A DNA stretch of 64,000 bases from G958296245 sp965262055 (GTDB lineage Bacteria; Chloroflexota; Dehalococcoidia; Lucifugimonadales; G958296245): the NCBI GenBank assembly GCA_965262055.1, contig CBDHEI010000002.1:2914001-2978000 (forward strand), in the 5' to 3' direction. The translations under genes and the position numbers were made by a program. This document shows positions 1 to 8,582 of this stretch, piece by piece. Below the pieces are notes generated by a model. The model worked only from the letters and a program-made list of their open reading frames with translations. It did not search any database and was not told the DNA's origin. Each line of letters opens with the position of its first letter. The stretch's first letter is position 1.

Positions 1-866
1 TCGGTGAAAGCGGCTGCGGCAAATCGACCCTGGGCTACACGGTGCTCAGGCTGGAGCAACCGACCTCGGGTAGCATCTTCTTCGAGGGCCACGATCTGAC
101 CAGGCTTACGAAACGGGAGTTGCGGCCCTTCAGGCGCAGGATGCAGATCATCTTCCAGGACCCCCAGGCCGCCCTGGACCCGAGGATGACGGTGGGCCAG
201 GCCTTGGCCGAGCCCCTTCGAGCGCACGGCATCGTCGGCAAGGGGGAAGTCGAGGACCGCGTCGAGGAGCTCCTCAAGACCGTCGGCCTCAACCCGTACT
301 ACAAGAACCGGTACCCCCACGAGTTCAGCGGCGGGCAGCAGCAGCGCATAGTCATCGGCCGCGCCCTGTCCGTGGAGCCAACGTTCCTCATTGCCGACGA
401 GCCCATCTCGGCGCTGGATGTCTCCATTCAGGCGCAGATCATCAACCTGCTGGAGATGCTCCAAGACCAGTTGGGGCTGACGTACCTGTTCATCTCTCAC
501 GACCTGCGCGTCGTCCGGCACATCAGCGACCGCGTGGCCGTCATGTACCTCGGCAAGATCGTCGAGGTAAGCACGGTGGACGAGCTGTACACCAACAGCC
601 TGCACCCCTATACGCAAGCCCTGCTGTCCAGCGTACCTTCCCCGAACCCGGAGGCCGCAAAGAATAGGGAGCGCATCATCCTCACGGGCGACGTTCCGAG
701 CCCCATCAACCCGCCGAGCGGCTGCAGGTTCCGGACCCGCTGTCCCATCGCGATCGACAGGTGCGCGGAAGAAGAGCCGCCCTTGAGGGAGGTCGTGGGC
801 AGTCACTGGGCAGCATGCCACAGGGCGGAGGAAGGCTTGGAGCTGGCCGTGTTCAATCGGGCGTGA
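1..866 (+). CDS. Oligopeptide/dipeptide-type ABC transporter ATP-binding protein, 3' part
   Basis: The gene enters from the left edge: its Walker A loop (GESGCGKST) is coded at nt 3-29, so the N-terminus lies outside the window. Then come the Q-loop (IIFQDPQ), the ABC signature (SGGQQQR), Walker B (LIADEP) with its D-loop, and the H-loop (ISHDL). The C-terminus carries the Cys-containing tail (CRFRTRCP) of the OppD/OppF/DppD/DppF type. By family it powers import of a peptide, sugar oligomer or other small solute from the cytoplasmic face of the membrane. It ends 25 nt before a DapA-family gene on the same strand, so the two probably share a transcript and the imported solute may feed that enzyme. 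The substrate cannot be read from sequence. Confidence 0.93.
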   Translation, partial: GESGCGKSTLGYTVLRLEQPTSGSIFFEGHDLTRLTKRELRPFRRRMQIIFQDPQAALDPRMTVGQALAEPLRAHGIVGKGEVEDRVEELLKTVGLNPYYKNRYPHEFSGGQQQRIVIGRALSVEPTFLIADEPISALDVSIQAQIINLLEMLQDQLGLTYLFISHDLRVVRHISDRVAVMYLGKIVEVSTVDELYTNSLHPYTQALLSSVPSPNPEAAKNRERIILTGDVPSPINPPSGCRFRTRCPIAIDRCAEEEPPLREVVGSHWAACHRAEEGLELAVFNRA

Positions 867-891
867 CCCGTAGACATAAGGAGGAGAGCAG

Positions 892-1833
892 ATGGACCGT
901 TCAGAGTTGAAGAAGCAAATCGTGGGGCCGATAGCCACGGTCCCGACGCCATTCGACGACAACTTCGGCGTGGACTACGGCAAGATGCGGGCCGCTGCGG
1001 AGTGGTGGGTCGAGCAGGGGCTCGTGACGGGCAGGGCCGTCGTCAAGGTGGCCGCCGCAATGGGAGAGGGGCCGCAGCTCCGCGACAGCGAGTGGCCGGA
1101 GCTGCTCAAGACCGTGGTGGACGCGACCGGTGGGAAGGCGTCGGTGGTGTGCGGCATCCACTACAAGGACACCGTGCGGACCATCGAGGACGCCCGGCGC
1201 GCGCAGGACCTGGGAGCGATAGGGCTCCAGATATCGCCGCCTATCTTCAACGACCCGAAGCAGGACGACATCCTGCGGTACTATGGGGCGGTTTCGGACG
1301 CCATCGGCATTGGCATCCTGGTCTACAACACGCCCTGGCAGACGTACGGGAGCATCGAGGTGGCGACGTTCGAGAAGATGGTGGACTTCGAGCACGTGGT
1401 AGCCATCAAGTGGCACCCGAGCGAGCCGGAGGGCTACGAGGAGATATTCAAGCTGGCGAACGTCTTCAACATCATCGACAACAACTCGACGCCGGTGCAG
1501 TGCCACAAGCTGGGCGGCAAGGGGTTCATCAACCTGACGGCCGAGGTCTACCCGCCGTTCGACATGCGAATCTGGGACCTGATGGAGCGGGGCGACTACG
1601 AGACCGCACAGGCGGAATGGACCCCGGTAAACACCGCGCTCTACGAGTTCTACGGCAAGCTGGACGCTCGCTCCGGCGGGCAGGCGCGCACCAAGAAGGC
1701 GCTCATGGCCGCCATGGGCCGCGATTTCGGGCCCTCCCGGCCCCCGTCGCTGCCCGTAAGCGCCGAGGAGATGGAAGAGCTGAGGGGCGTCCTCCTCGGG
1801 TTTGGGTGGCCGGTGCCTGAGCCCGCGGCCTGA
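892..1833 (+). CDS. DapA (dihydrodipicolinate synthase)-family lyase/aldolase
   Basis: The 313-aa length and TIM-barrel sequence fit the DHDPS/N-acetylneuraminate lyase family, which forms a Schiff base with a 2-oxoacid. The likely Schiff-base Lys is K173 (AIKWHPS) and the conserved Tyr is Y145 (LVYNTPW). The usual GTTGE substrate loop is replaced by AAMGEGPQ near residues 55-62, so it is probably not the lysine-pathway DapA but a catabolic aldolase or dehydratase. ATG at 892 follows a strong site (aaggagga, 878-885). The upstream gene is an Opp ATPase 25 nt away, and a BNR-repeat gene starts 12 nt after its stop, which suggests one transcript. The substrate is unknown. Confidence 0.88.
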   Translation: MDRSELKKQIVGPIATVPTPFDDNFGVDYGKMRAAAEWWVEQGLVTGRAVVKVAAAMGEGPQLRDSEWPELLKTVVDATGGKASVVCGIHYKDTVRTIEDARRAQDLGAIGLQISPPIFNDPKQDDILRYYGAVSDAIGIGILVYNTPWQTYGSIEVATFEKMVDFEHVVAIKWHPSEPEGYEEIFKLANVFNIIDNNSTPVQCHKLGGKGFINLTAEVYPPFDMRIWDLMERGDYETAQAEWTPVNTALYEFYGKLDARSGGQARTKKALMAAMGRDFGPSRPPSLPVSAEEMEELRGVLLGFGWPVPEPAA

Positions 1834-1845
1834 GAAGCGCAACCC

Positions 1846-4011
1846 ATGAGCCGCGCCGCCGCGCTGAAGACGGCGGCCATGTTTCTGGCGCTGGCCGCAG
1901 CCGTCGAGCTCTGCCCGGCGGGCCGGCTCGACGCGCAAGGCCAATCCGAGGCCGTCGGACCGCCGGGCGGCTTTGCATGGACGGTAGCTGCACCCCCGGG
2001 TCGCCCCGCCGATGGGCACGTGTTCGCAGGGGTCACGGGCGGCGTCCTGCGGTCGTTGGACGGCGGCGATAGCTGGCACGAGGCCGCGGCCGCATCGTTC
2101 GTGCCGGCCCTGGCCGTCTCCCCGGACTTCGAGAACGACCTGACCATCTTCGCGGGTACATCCGGCGAGGGCATCCTTCGCTCCACGAACGGGGGAGAGT
2201 CCTGGGAGGGCGCCGGCGAGGGGCTGACCGACCTCAACGTCGAGGTCGTGACGTTCTCGCCGGCATACGAAGCCGACCGTACCGTGTTCGCCGGGACCTT
2301 CGGGAGCGGCGTCTTCCGCTCCACGGACGGCGGATACACCTGGCGCGCCGCAAGCCGGGGGCTCACGAACGACTCCGTCCTCGCCCTCGCCATATCGCCC
2401 CGTTTCCGGCAGGACGGGACCATCTTCGCCGGACTGCGCGGCGGCGGCGTCTTCGAGTCCTTCGGCGGCGGCAAGTACACGTTTCCCGACGGCGGGATAT
2501 TCCGGTCCACGGACCGGGGCGAGACTTGGACGCAGGTCAACGCTGCAGTAGGGAAAGACACTGTCCTCGCCCTGGCAGTGTCGCCGGCCTTCCACTCGGA
2601 CCGGCTCGTCTACGCCGGCATAGCCGAGAGCGGCCTGCTGCGCTCCACCGACGGCGGCGACACCTGGGAGCGGGTAGAGGGGCTGCCGGCGGAGGCCAGC
2701 GTGCGAGCCGTCGCCTTCCCGCCGGACGCCGAGCGTAGCCGCACCGTCTATGCGGGCGTCGGCGGGGGCCTCTTCCGTTCTTCGGACGGTGGCGAGTCCT
2801 GGAGCGAGGTCACGCAGGGCCGGACCGCCGTCCACGACGCGGTGCGCGGCCTGGCCGTCTCCGGCGACGGCTCGACCATCTTCATGGCCGCCGGCGAGGG
2901 TGGCGTCTTCCGCTCCACCGACTCCGGCGAGACCTGGCGTAGGATCGCGTCCGGTAAGAGCACCCCCGGCGTACTGGCCGTCGCGCCAGCGGTCTTCGAC
3001 GCTGGGGACGCCGTAAACCTCGCGACCAGGAGCGAAGGAATCTTCCGGTGGGCCCCGACCGGCAGCTCTTGGGAGCTATTGAGAACGGGGCTGGAGACCG
3101 TCCCGCTCCGGGATGTGGCCGTGCCCCATGGCTACCTGGACACCGGTGTATTGCTTGCTGCGGCGGGGGAGCGCGGCATCCTACGCTCCGAGGACGGCGG
3201 CGCGTCCTGGCAGCAGGCCAACGAAGGCCTAGCGGACGCCTTCATCACGACCCTGGCCGTATCCCCAGCGTTCCCGGAAGACGGTATTGCGTTCGCGGGC
3301 TCCGTCGAAGGCGGCCTATTCAAGTCAACCGATCGAGGGGCCGCGTGGACCGAGATAGACGGCGGGCCGGGCTCGATATGGTCCATCCTGCTGTCCCCCG
3401 CCTTCGACGAGGACGGTACGGCATTCGCCGCCGCGGCCGATGCCGTTTACCACACCACCAACGGTGGCGTTGAGTGGCAACGAGTGGAGGCCCTGTCGGG
3501 AGGGGGAAATGTCCGGGCAATGGCCGTATCGCCGGCGTTCTCCCAGGACGCCACGCTCTTCGCGGCCAACGCGGGCGGCATACACCGCTCGACGAACGGA
3601 GGCGGCGATTGGCAGGCGGCTGGCCGCGGCCTAGGCGGGAAATCGGTGACGGCCCTGGCGCTGTCTCCGTCGTTCCAGGACGACTCGACCATGTTTGCCG
3701 GCACAGAGTCGTCCGGGCTGTTCCGGTCCACGGACGCCGGAGCGTCTTGGCACCGGGTAGGCGCGGTCCCCGGCGACACCACGATATTCGACATCGCGCT
3801 CTCCGCGACCGCCGACGGAGACCACGTCGTGCTCGCGGCGACTGAGCGGGGGCTGTTCCGTGGCAGAGGGTCCTCCGTGCCTCTCACGCCCTCAGGCGAG
3901 AACGTTGCCGACCTGGAGCCGCTCGCCGTCGCGGCCGTGGCCGTAGTCGCGGCGCTCCTGGGCGCGGCGGCGTGGCGTCTGAGGCGGCGCGTCCGCCGGC
4001 CCGCGCCCTGA
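1846..4011 (+). CDS. Secreted, membrane-anchored BNR/Ycf48-like repeat protein
   Basis: The protein has 721 aa. An N-terminal signal segment (about residues 1-27) is followed by roughly a dozen repeats of the form FAG-x-GGVFRS-x-DGG-x-TW, which are Asp-box blades of a beta-propeller. A single membrane helix (about residues 690-711, rich in A/V/L) and a short Arg-rich tail end it. It is therefore probably displayed outside the cell and held by its C-terminus. Asp-box propellers occur in sialidases, Ycf48/HCF136 and VPS10-type proteins; no catalytic residues are evident, so binding or scaffolding is more likely than hydrolysis. It starts 12 nt after the DapA-family gene without a strong ribosome site, which suggests translational coupling. 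Confidence 0.82.
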   Translation: MSRAAALKTAAMFLALAAAVELCPAGRLDAQGQSEAVGPPGGFAWTVAAPPGRPADGHVFAGVTGGVLRSLDGGDSWHEAAAASFVPALAVSPDFENDLTIFAGTSGEGILRSTNGGESWEGAGEGLTDLNVEVVTFSPAYEADRTVFAGTFGSGVFRSTDGGYTWRAASRGLTNDSVLALAISPRFRQDGTIFAGLRGGGVFESFGGGKYTFPDGGIFRSTDRGETWTQVNAAVGKDTVLALAVSPAFHSDRLVYAGIAESGLLRSTDGGDTWERVEGLPAEASVRAVAFPPDAERSRTVYAGVGGGLFRSSDGGESWSEVTQGRTAVHDAVRGLAVSGDGSTIFMAAGEGGVFRSTDSGETWRRIASGKSTPGVLAVAPAVFDAGDAVNLATRSEGIFRWAPTGSSWELLRTGLETVPLRDVAVPHGYLDTGVLLAAAGERGILRSEDGGASWQQANEGLADAFITTLAVSPAFPEDGIAFAGSVEGGLFKSTDRGAAWTEIDGGPGSIWSILLSPAFDEDGTAFAAAADAVYHTTNGGVEWQRVEALSGGGNVRAMAVSPAFSQDATLFAANAGGIHRSTNGGGDWQAAGRGLGGKSVTALALSPSFQDDSTMFAGTESSGLFRSTDAGASWHRVGAVPGDTTIFDIALSATADGDHVVLAATERGLFRGRGSSVPLTPSGENVADLEPLAVAAVAVVAALLGAAAWRLRRRVRRPAP

Positions 4012-4027
4012 CCGCGCCGCTCAGCAC

Positions 4028-6040
4028 TCAGGGTGTGTACGACTCAGGTCGCAGCACGAACCTGAACCGGGCGTCCTCGTTGGACCACATGGGGAAGTTG
4101 GTGCCCCACACGTTGTTGTACAAGTTGAAGTGCATGCCCTGTTCCAGCGGAGGCTGCCTGTCGTTGAAGTCCAGCAGCGACGGCTCGCCCGGAGCGACGA
4201 GCGGCGCGTCGGGGCTGTCGATGGTGAACCGCCCGCGTCGGTCACTATGCCGTACGCCCGCAGACACGGCATGAAGCTTCCGGTTCCCATTGCGGACCAC
4301 CTCCAGGGGTGAGACCGGCTCGCCCATCTTGTCCAGCATCCAGCCGTCCGGACCGCTCACGTCCGGGCAGAAGGACAGCCACATCGCCTCCGGCAGCCGG
4401 TTCGCCCTCTTCTCGAAATACTGGAAGTCGAGCCGGACAACCCTTTCATCGACGGGGAAATCGACCTCGAGGAACAGTCTTGCCGGGGCGCCGAAGCACG
4501 CCGTAGGCTCGGCGGCCATCCCCATCTCCAGGACGATGCGGGTGCCCCGGTCGTCATCATGCCGCCACGCCCCCCTCAGCGTGGGCCGCCAGGTGTCGTG
4601 GGCCCCGACCGCGCCGGCCATGCCGGGCTTCGAGAAGTCCCGGACGTACCAGTCCCACCGCTTCTCCGGGTACTGGTACTGGTCCAGGTACCGGTCGTAG
4701 TCCTGCTGCGAGAACACCTCGTACATGAAGCGCCCCAGCGGCCTGTCGGCGCCCGCCCAGTCTCGGCCGCTGAGTCTGTCCGACAGGCCGGTGATCGCGC
4801 CGTCTGCCGGATCGAATTGGACCATGAAGTGGGCCGTCTCGATGGGATTCCCTACTTCGATCCTACGGCGGCCTTCCGTAGCGGGAAGGCGCGGCTCGCT
4901 GCCGGCCAGCCTGCTCCGCGCCGTCGCGGCCATCTCCGAGTCGCCCAGGGCCGCCAAGGCCGTGTCCAAGTAGTCGCGCTGCTCCCGCCACGACGCCTCG
5001 AGCTTCCTGAAGCCCGGGGTCTCCCGGGCCTGCGCAAACTCGGTTGCGCCAAAGCTGTGGTCGTCCCCAACGTGCTCCTTAACGTCCAGTCCCCAGGTAT
5101 GCTCGGGGACCAGGAGCAGAGACCTGCTGAACGAGGCTAACCGGTCCGGCACGGCATCGGCGGAGCCGTCTTCCAGCCAGCCGCTGCGCATCCGGCATAG
5201 CTCGCGAAACCTGCGAATCTTGGCCGGGTCCGTGCCGGCGCCGTGTATCCAGGTGTCGCCAAGCTCGTCGGTAACCACCGGCAGCTCTGGACGGGCCGCG
5301 AGCAGACCGGCGGCGAAGTCGTTCAGTGTGGAGGCGGCGATACTGGCGTCCGGATAGCGGTGTCTAAGTTCGCGGTACGCGTCTTCGACGTGCTCTCTCC
5401 GGGGCGGGCCGACGTTGTCCAGGGTGTGGAAGACCGAAAGGGCGGCCGGCACGCCGGGCACCACTGTCAGCCCTCCGTAGTCTCCCTTCTGGTAGACGAC
5501 TACGACCTCCGACCCGTCCGGGCTCCTCCAGGTGAACGCCTGCGGCACGTCGGGCGGCATGGACGCCGGGTTCACCCCGATGTGCAGCAGCCGGATGCCT
5601 GCCTCGGCCAGAAGGGGAACGATGGCGCGCGTGTGCCCCGGCACGTCGGTCATCTTACCCGCGATGGTCTTCCTGCCGAAGCGCGCGTCCAGCTCCCGCG
5701 ACAGGCTGAGCCCGTACCGGAACAGCGAGGCGTCCATGAGCTCGCTGTTCGCGGTCAGCGGGAGCGCGTGCCACGCTATGTCCCCGGCGGCGATCGCCTC
5801 CTCCATCCGTCTCCGGTCCCTGGACGAGGCCTGCTCCAGGTACTCGTAGATCAGCCAGGAGCCGGTCGTCCAGACGAACCGCTCCTCGCCGCCTGCCCGC
5901 CTCAGAGACGCCGCCAAGTCCATAGCCGCGGGGATGAACGAGGAGAAATACTCCTCCTTCACGTCCCTGGCGAAGCCAGTGAACCCGATATCGAGGTGCG
6001 TCTTGAAAACCAGGTGTATGGTCTGTAGGCTGGCCGGCAT
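4028..6040 (-). CDS. Alpha-mannosidase-like (GH38-type, DUF5054-like) hydrolase
   Basis: The product is 670 aa with an N-terminal GH38-like catalytic domain. The metal-binding H-x-D motif is visible near the start (KTHLDIGF, H15 and D17), followed by a helical middle region and a beta-rich C-terminal half. By family it would remove alpha-linked mannose or a related sugar from a glycan. An open frame extends upstream to 6241, but M at 6040 is preferred because the H-x-D strand begins a few residues later, as in relatives, and the extension would overlap the divergent sulfatase gene. No signal peptide is seen, so a cytoplasmic role on imported oligosaccharide is inferred. Confidence 0.78.
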   Translation of the reverse strand: MPASLQTIHLVFKTHLDIGFTGFARDVKEEYFSSFIPAAMDLAASLRRAGGEERFVWTTGSWLIYEYLEQASSRDRRRMEEAIAAGDIAWHALPLTANSELMDASLFRYGLSLSRELDARFGRKTIAGKMTDVPGHTRAIVPLLAEAGIRLLHIGVNPASMPPDVPQAFTWRSPDGSEVVVVYQKGDYGGLTVVPGVPAALSVFHTLDNVGPPRREHVEDAYRELRHRYPDASIAASTLNDFAAGLLAARPELPVVTDELGDTWIHGAGTDPAKIRRFRELCRMRSGWLEDGSADAVPDRLASFSRSLLLVPEHTWGLDVKEHVGDDHSFGATEFAQARETPGFRKLEASWREQRDYLDTALAALGDSEMAATARSRLAGSEPRLPATEGRRRIEVGNPIETAHFMVQFDPADGAITGLSDRLSGRDWAGADRPLGRFMYEVFSQQDYDRYLDQYQYPEKRWDWYVRDFSKPGMAGAVGAHDTWRPTLRGAWRHDDDRGTRIVLEMGMAAEPTACFGAPARLFLEVDFPVDERVVRLDFQYFEKRANRLPEAMWLSFCPDVSGPDGWMLDKMGEPVSPLEVVRNGNRKLHAVSAGVRHSDRRGRFTIDSPDAPLVAPGEPSLLDFNDRQPPLEQGMHFNLYNNVWGTNFPMWSNEDARFRFVLRPESYTP

Positions 6041-6073
6041 CGCAGACCTCAACGTAACAAGCACGTCAACTAT

Positions 6074-7453
6074 ATGAACGTCATCTGGATAGTAGCCGAT
6101 ACCTTTCGCCAAGACCACCTCGGCGCGTACGGCAACCCGTACATCCGGACCCCGTCCCTCGACGCCCTTGCGGCCCACTCGGTGCGGTTCGACCGGCACT
6201 ACGCGGCAGGCTTCCCCACGATGCCGACCCGCGCCGACCACGCCACCGGCCGCTGGACGATGTCGTTCATGGGCTGGGAGCCCATGTCCCGCGACGTCGA
6301 GACCCTAGCCGAGCTGCTGGCCCGAAGCGGCTTCCACACGGCGGCCTTGGTCGATACGCCGTTCTACCTGCGCGGCGGCATGAACTACGATCGCGGCTTC
6401 CAGACTTTCTTCGCGTACCCAGGCCAGTCGCTGGCGGACGTCGAGGTCCTGCCCAGGGGCCGCGAGGCCAGGGACGCCCGGGCCGCGTGGCGCTTCGAGT
6501 CGGACCGAAACGTCGCGCAGACCGTCACGAAAGCCATGCGCTGGCTCGAGCTTCACTCCAAGGAGGACTTCTTCCTCTACATCGATACCTGGGACCCTCA
6601 CGAGCCGTGGGACGCGCCCACGTACTACACGGAGCTGTACCTGCCGGGCTACGACGGCGAGGTAGTGCGCCCGACGTACGGCTACTGGCGCGACGAGCCG
6701 GGATATACCCAAGATAGGGTCGCCACGGCGCACGCCACATACTGCGGCGAGGAGACTATGGTCGACACGTGGGTGGGATACTTGCTCCGGCTTGTGGAGA
6801 ACATGGGGCTGATGGAAAATACGGCCATCATCTTCACATCCGACCACGGCTTCTACTTCGGTGAGCACGGCGGCCTGTTCGGGAAGATTACGCTGGCCCG
6901 CCAGGCGGACGGGACCCTCTACGAAGGCGGAGACCGCTGGGACTTCTGCCCGCTCTACGAGGAGGTGGCGAAGATACCGCTGCTCATCTACGCGCCGGGC
7001 GTCGCACCCGCCACATACGGCGGGTTGACCTCGGTGGTGGACGTCATGCCCACCGTCCTGGAGATGACGGACCAAGAGAAGCCGGCATGGGTCGAGGGTA
7101 CGTCCCTGCTGTCGCGGATGTGGGACCCGGCGGCGCCCGGCCGGGACTTCACCGTAACGACCATTCCCTTTGCCAACGTGGGCGACCCGGTGCGCTCGGT
7201 GGACGACTTTCGCCGGTGGCTGATGCGCGCGCCCGCAACGACCGTCACGGTCCGCGACTGGTCGCTGGTCTACAGCCCCGAGGAGGGCCTCTCTGAGCTA
7301 TACCACCTGCCGTCGGACCCGTCGCAGGAGAGAAACGTCATCGCCACCCAGACGGCGGTGGCAGCGGACGTTCACCGCCGGCTCGTCGAGTTCATGCGCG
7401 CGACCGCGGTCCCGGACCACCTGCTTACACCCAGGCTGGAACTGCGCATCTAG
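6074..7453 (+). CDS. Sulfatase-family (alkaline phosphatase superfamily) hydrolase with Thr at the formylglycine position
   Basis: The protein is 459 aa with the sulfatase fold: the N-terminal metal-binding strand NVIWIVADT (D9), the later metal site SDHGFYFGEHG (about residues 256-266) and a C-terminal subdomain. Type I sulfatases carry C/S-x-P-x-R, where Cys or Ser becomes formylglycine. Here the motif reads T-M-P-T-R (T49 to R53), so the modifiable residue is Thr. Related phosphodiesterases of the superfamily use Thr as nucleophile, so it may cleave a phosphate ester or be a non-classical sulfatase. It diverges from the mannosidase-like gene with only 33 nt between starts and lies in a glycan-degradation neighbourhood. 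There is no signal peptide. Confidence 0.85.
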   Translation: MNVIWIVADTFRQDHLGAYGNPYIRTPSLDALAAHSVRFDRHYAAGFPTMPTRADHATGRWTMSFMGWEPMSRDVETLAELLARSGFHTAALVDTPFYLRGGMNYDRGFQTFFAYPGQSLADVEVLPRGREARDARAAWRFESDRNVAQTVTKAMRWLELHSKEDFFLYIDTWDPHEPWDAPTYYTELYLPGYDGEVVRPTYGYWRDEPGYTQDRVATAHATYCGEETMVDTWVGYLLRLVENMGLMENTAIIFTSDHGFYFGEHGGLFGKITLARQADGTLYEGGDRWDFCPLYEEVAKIPLLIYAPGVAPATYGGLTSVVDVMPTVLEMTDQEKPAWVEGTSLLSRMWDPAAPGRDFTVTTIPFANVGDPVRSVDDFRRWLMRAPATTVTVRDWSLVYSPEEGLSELYHLPSDPSQERNVIATQTAVAADVHRRLVEFMRATAVPDHLLTPRLELRI

Positions 7454-7492
7454 CCTTTTGCCCGCGGGAAGAGCGGCCTCTACAAGCAGCAG

Positions 7493-8572
7493 CTATGGCT
7501 GCCAGCGAGTAACTGCCGTGTGGGTAATGCGGTCGGCGTTGGTGATGTAATAGGCGGTGAGTACGCGGCCGTCGGATAGCTGCGTAGACACGGGGTAGCC
7601 CACGTCGCTCCGCCACCCATACCCGCCCCTCAGGCTGCTGTCATATCCGCCGTCGTCCCGCAGCACGACCTCGTTGTCCAGGTCCCAGGTCTGGCCGCCG
7701 TCCTCGCTGAGCACCGCGCGCACTCCCCCCGGCTCCATGCGGCGTCCGTAGGCGCACAGTATGCGGCCGTCGTGGAGCTTCAGCAGGTGCGCCGGCCAGC
7801 CCTGTATACCGGTGCTGAGGGGGTCCGTCCAGGTCACCCCGCCGTCGTAGGACCACCGCTCGACGAGAGGGCGCCGGTCGTTGCGGGCGTGTGCCAGGAT
7901 GCGGCTGGGCGACACCTCGACCATGCCCGTTTCGTTGCACTCCAGCGCGTACACCTGGCTCCCCATCGGATACAGCCGCCACGTCTCGCCATTGTCGGTG
8001 GAGCGCCACACGTAATTGTAGGCCTCGCCGCGCAGGTCCGTGGCGTAGACGTGGTGTAGCAGGGTGCCATCCTCCATGAACGTGGCCGGCCTGTTGCTGC
8101 TGACTATCCTCATTCCGGGGACTACCCACTCGCGCCGAGACCAGGTATTTCCCTGGTCTGTGGAGCGGGCCGTGAACAGCTTGTAGCCCCCCACGGAGAT
8201 CAGGCCGCCCGTGGGGTGGTCGACGACCTGCAGACCCAGCTCCTCCGCCTCCGCCCGGCGCTCGCTCGGCCAGTATTCGCAGCCGGCGGCCCCGGCGCAA
8301 AGGTAGGTCCCGTCCGGCAGCACCCTTTCGAGACGCTCCATCTTCTCCCTCGGGGTCGTGCCAGGCCAGTTGTACGGTATCGTCGGATCGGCGGTCTCGG
8401 TCCACGTCTCCCCGTCGTCCCCTGAGACGAACGCCAGCCAAGCGCCCACCGGCTCGTGGTAGGCGTGCGTCTGCACGCGGGCCGCCGCCACCAGCCTGCC
8501 GTCCGGCAGCACCTCGATGTTGGGCATACCCGAGTAGTGGCCCTCGCGCTTGAAGATGACGAAGTGATTCAA
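7493..8572 (-). CDS. Sialidase-fold (BNR/Asp-box) hydrolase, paralogue 3 of 3
   Basis: The 359-aa product is a six-bladed sialidase-like propeller with several Asp boxes (S-x-D-x-G-x-TW types such as STDQGNTW, SEDGGQTW). A TTG start at 8572 is chosen because it directly follows aggaggc and gives the same N-terminus (FKREGHYSGMPN) as its two upstream neighbours; a longer open frame to 8695 would run into the preceding gene. It starts 10 nt after that gene's stop. No signal peptide is present, so it is probably cytoplasmic. The glycan substrate is unknown. The three paralogues share most motifs and clearly arose by tandem duplication. Confidence 0.85.
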   Translation of the reverse strand: MNHFVIFKREGHYSGMPNIEVLPDGRLVAAARVQTHAYHEPVGAWLAFVSGDDGETWTETADPTIPYNWPGTTPREKMERLERVLPDGTYLCAGAAGCEYWPSERRAEAEELGLQVVDHPTGGLISVGGYKLFTARSTDQGNTWSRREWVVPGMRIVSSNRPATFMEDGTLLHHVYATDLRGEAYNYVWRSTDNGETWRLYPMGSQVYALECNETGMVEVSPSRILAHARNDRRPLVERWSYDGGVTWTDPLSTGIQGWPAHLLKLHDGRILCAYGRRMEPGGVRAVLSEDGGQTWDLDNEVVLRDDGGYDSSLRGGYGWRSDVGYPVSTQLSDGRVLTAYYITNADRITHTAVTRWQP

Positions 8573-8582
8573 CTTGGGCCTC

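Noticed and set aside
901..2835. 644-aa open frame on the minus strand across the DapA-family and BNR genes
   Set aside because: It is a shadow of GC-rich codons: Arg/Pro/Gly/Ala-rich, no motif, and it lies opposite two well-supported genes.
5243..6028. 261-aa plus-strand open frame opposite the mannosidase-like gene
   Set aside because: Composition is typical of an antisense frame, and the minus-strand gene shows family motifs throughout.
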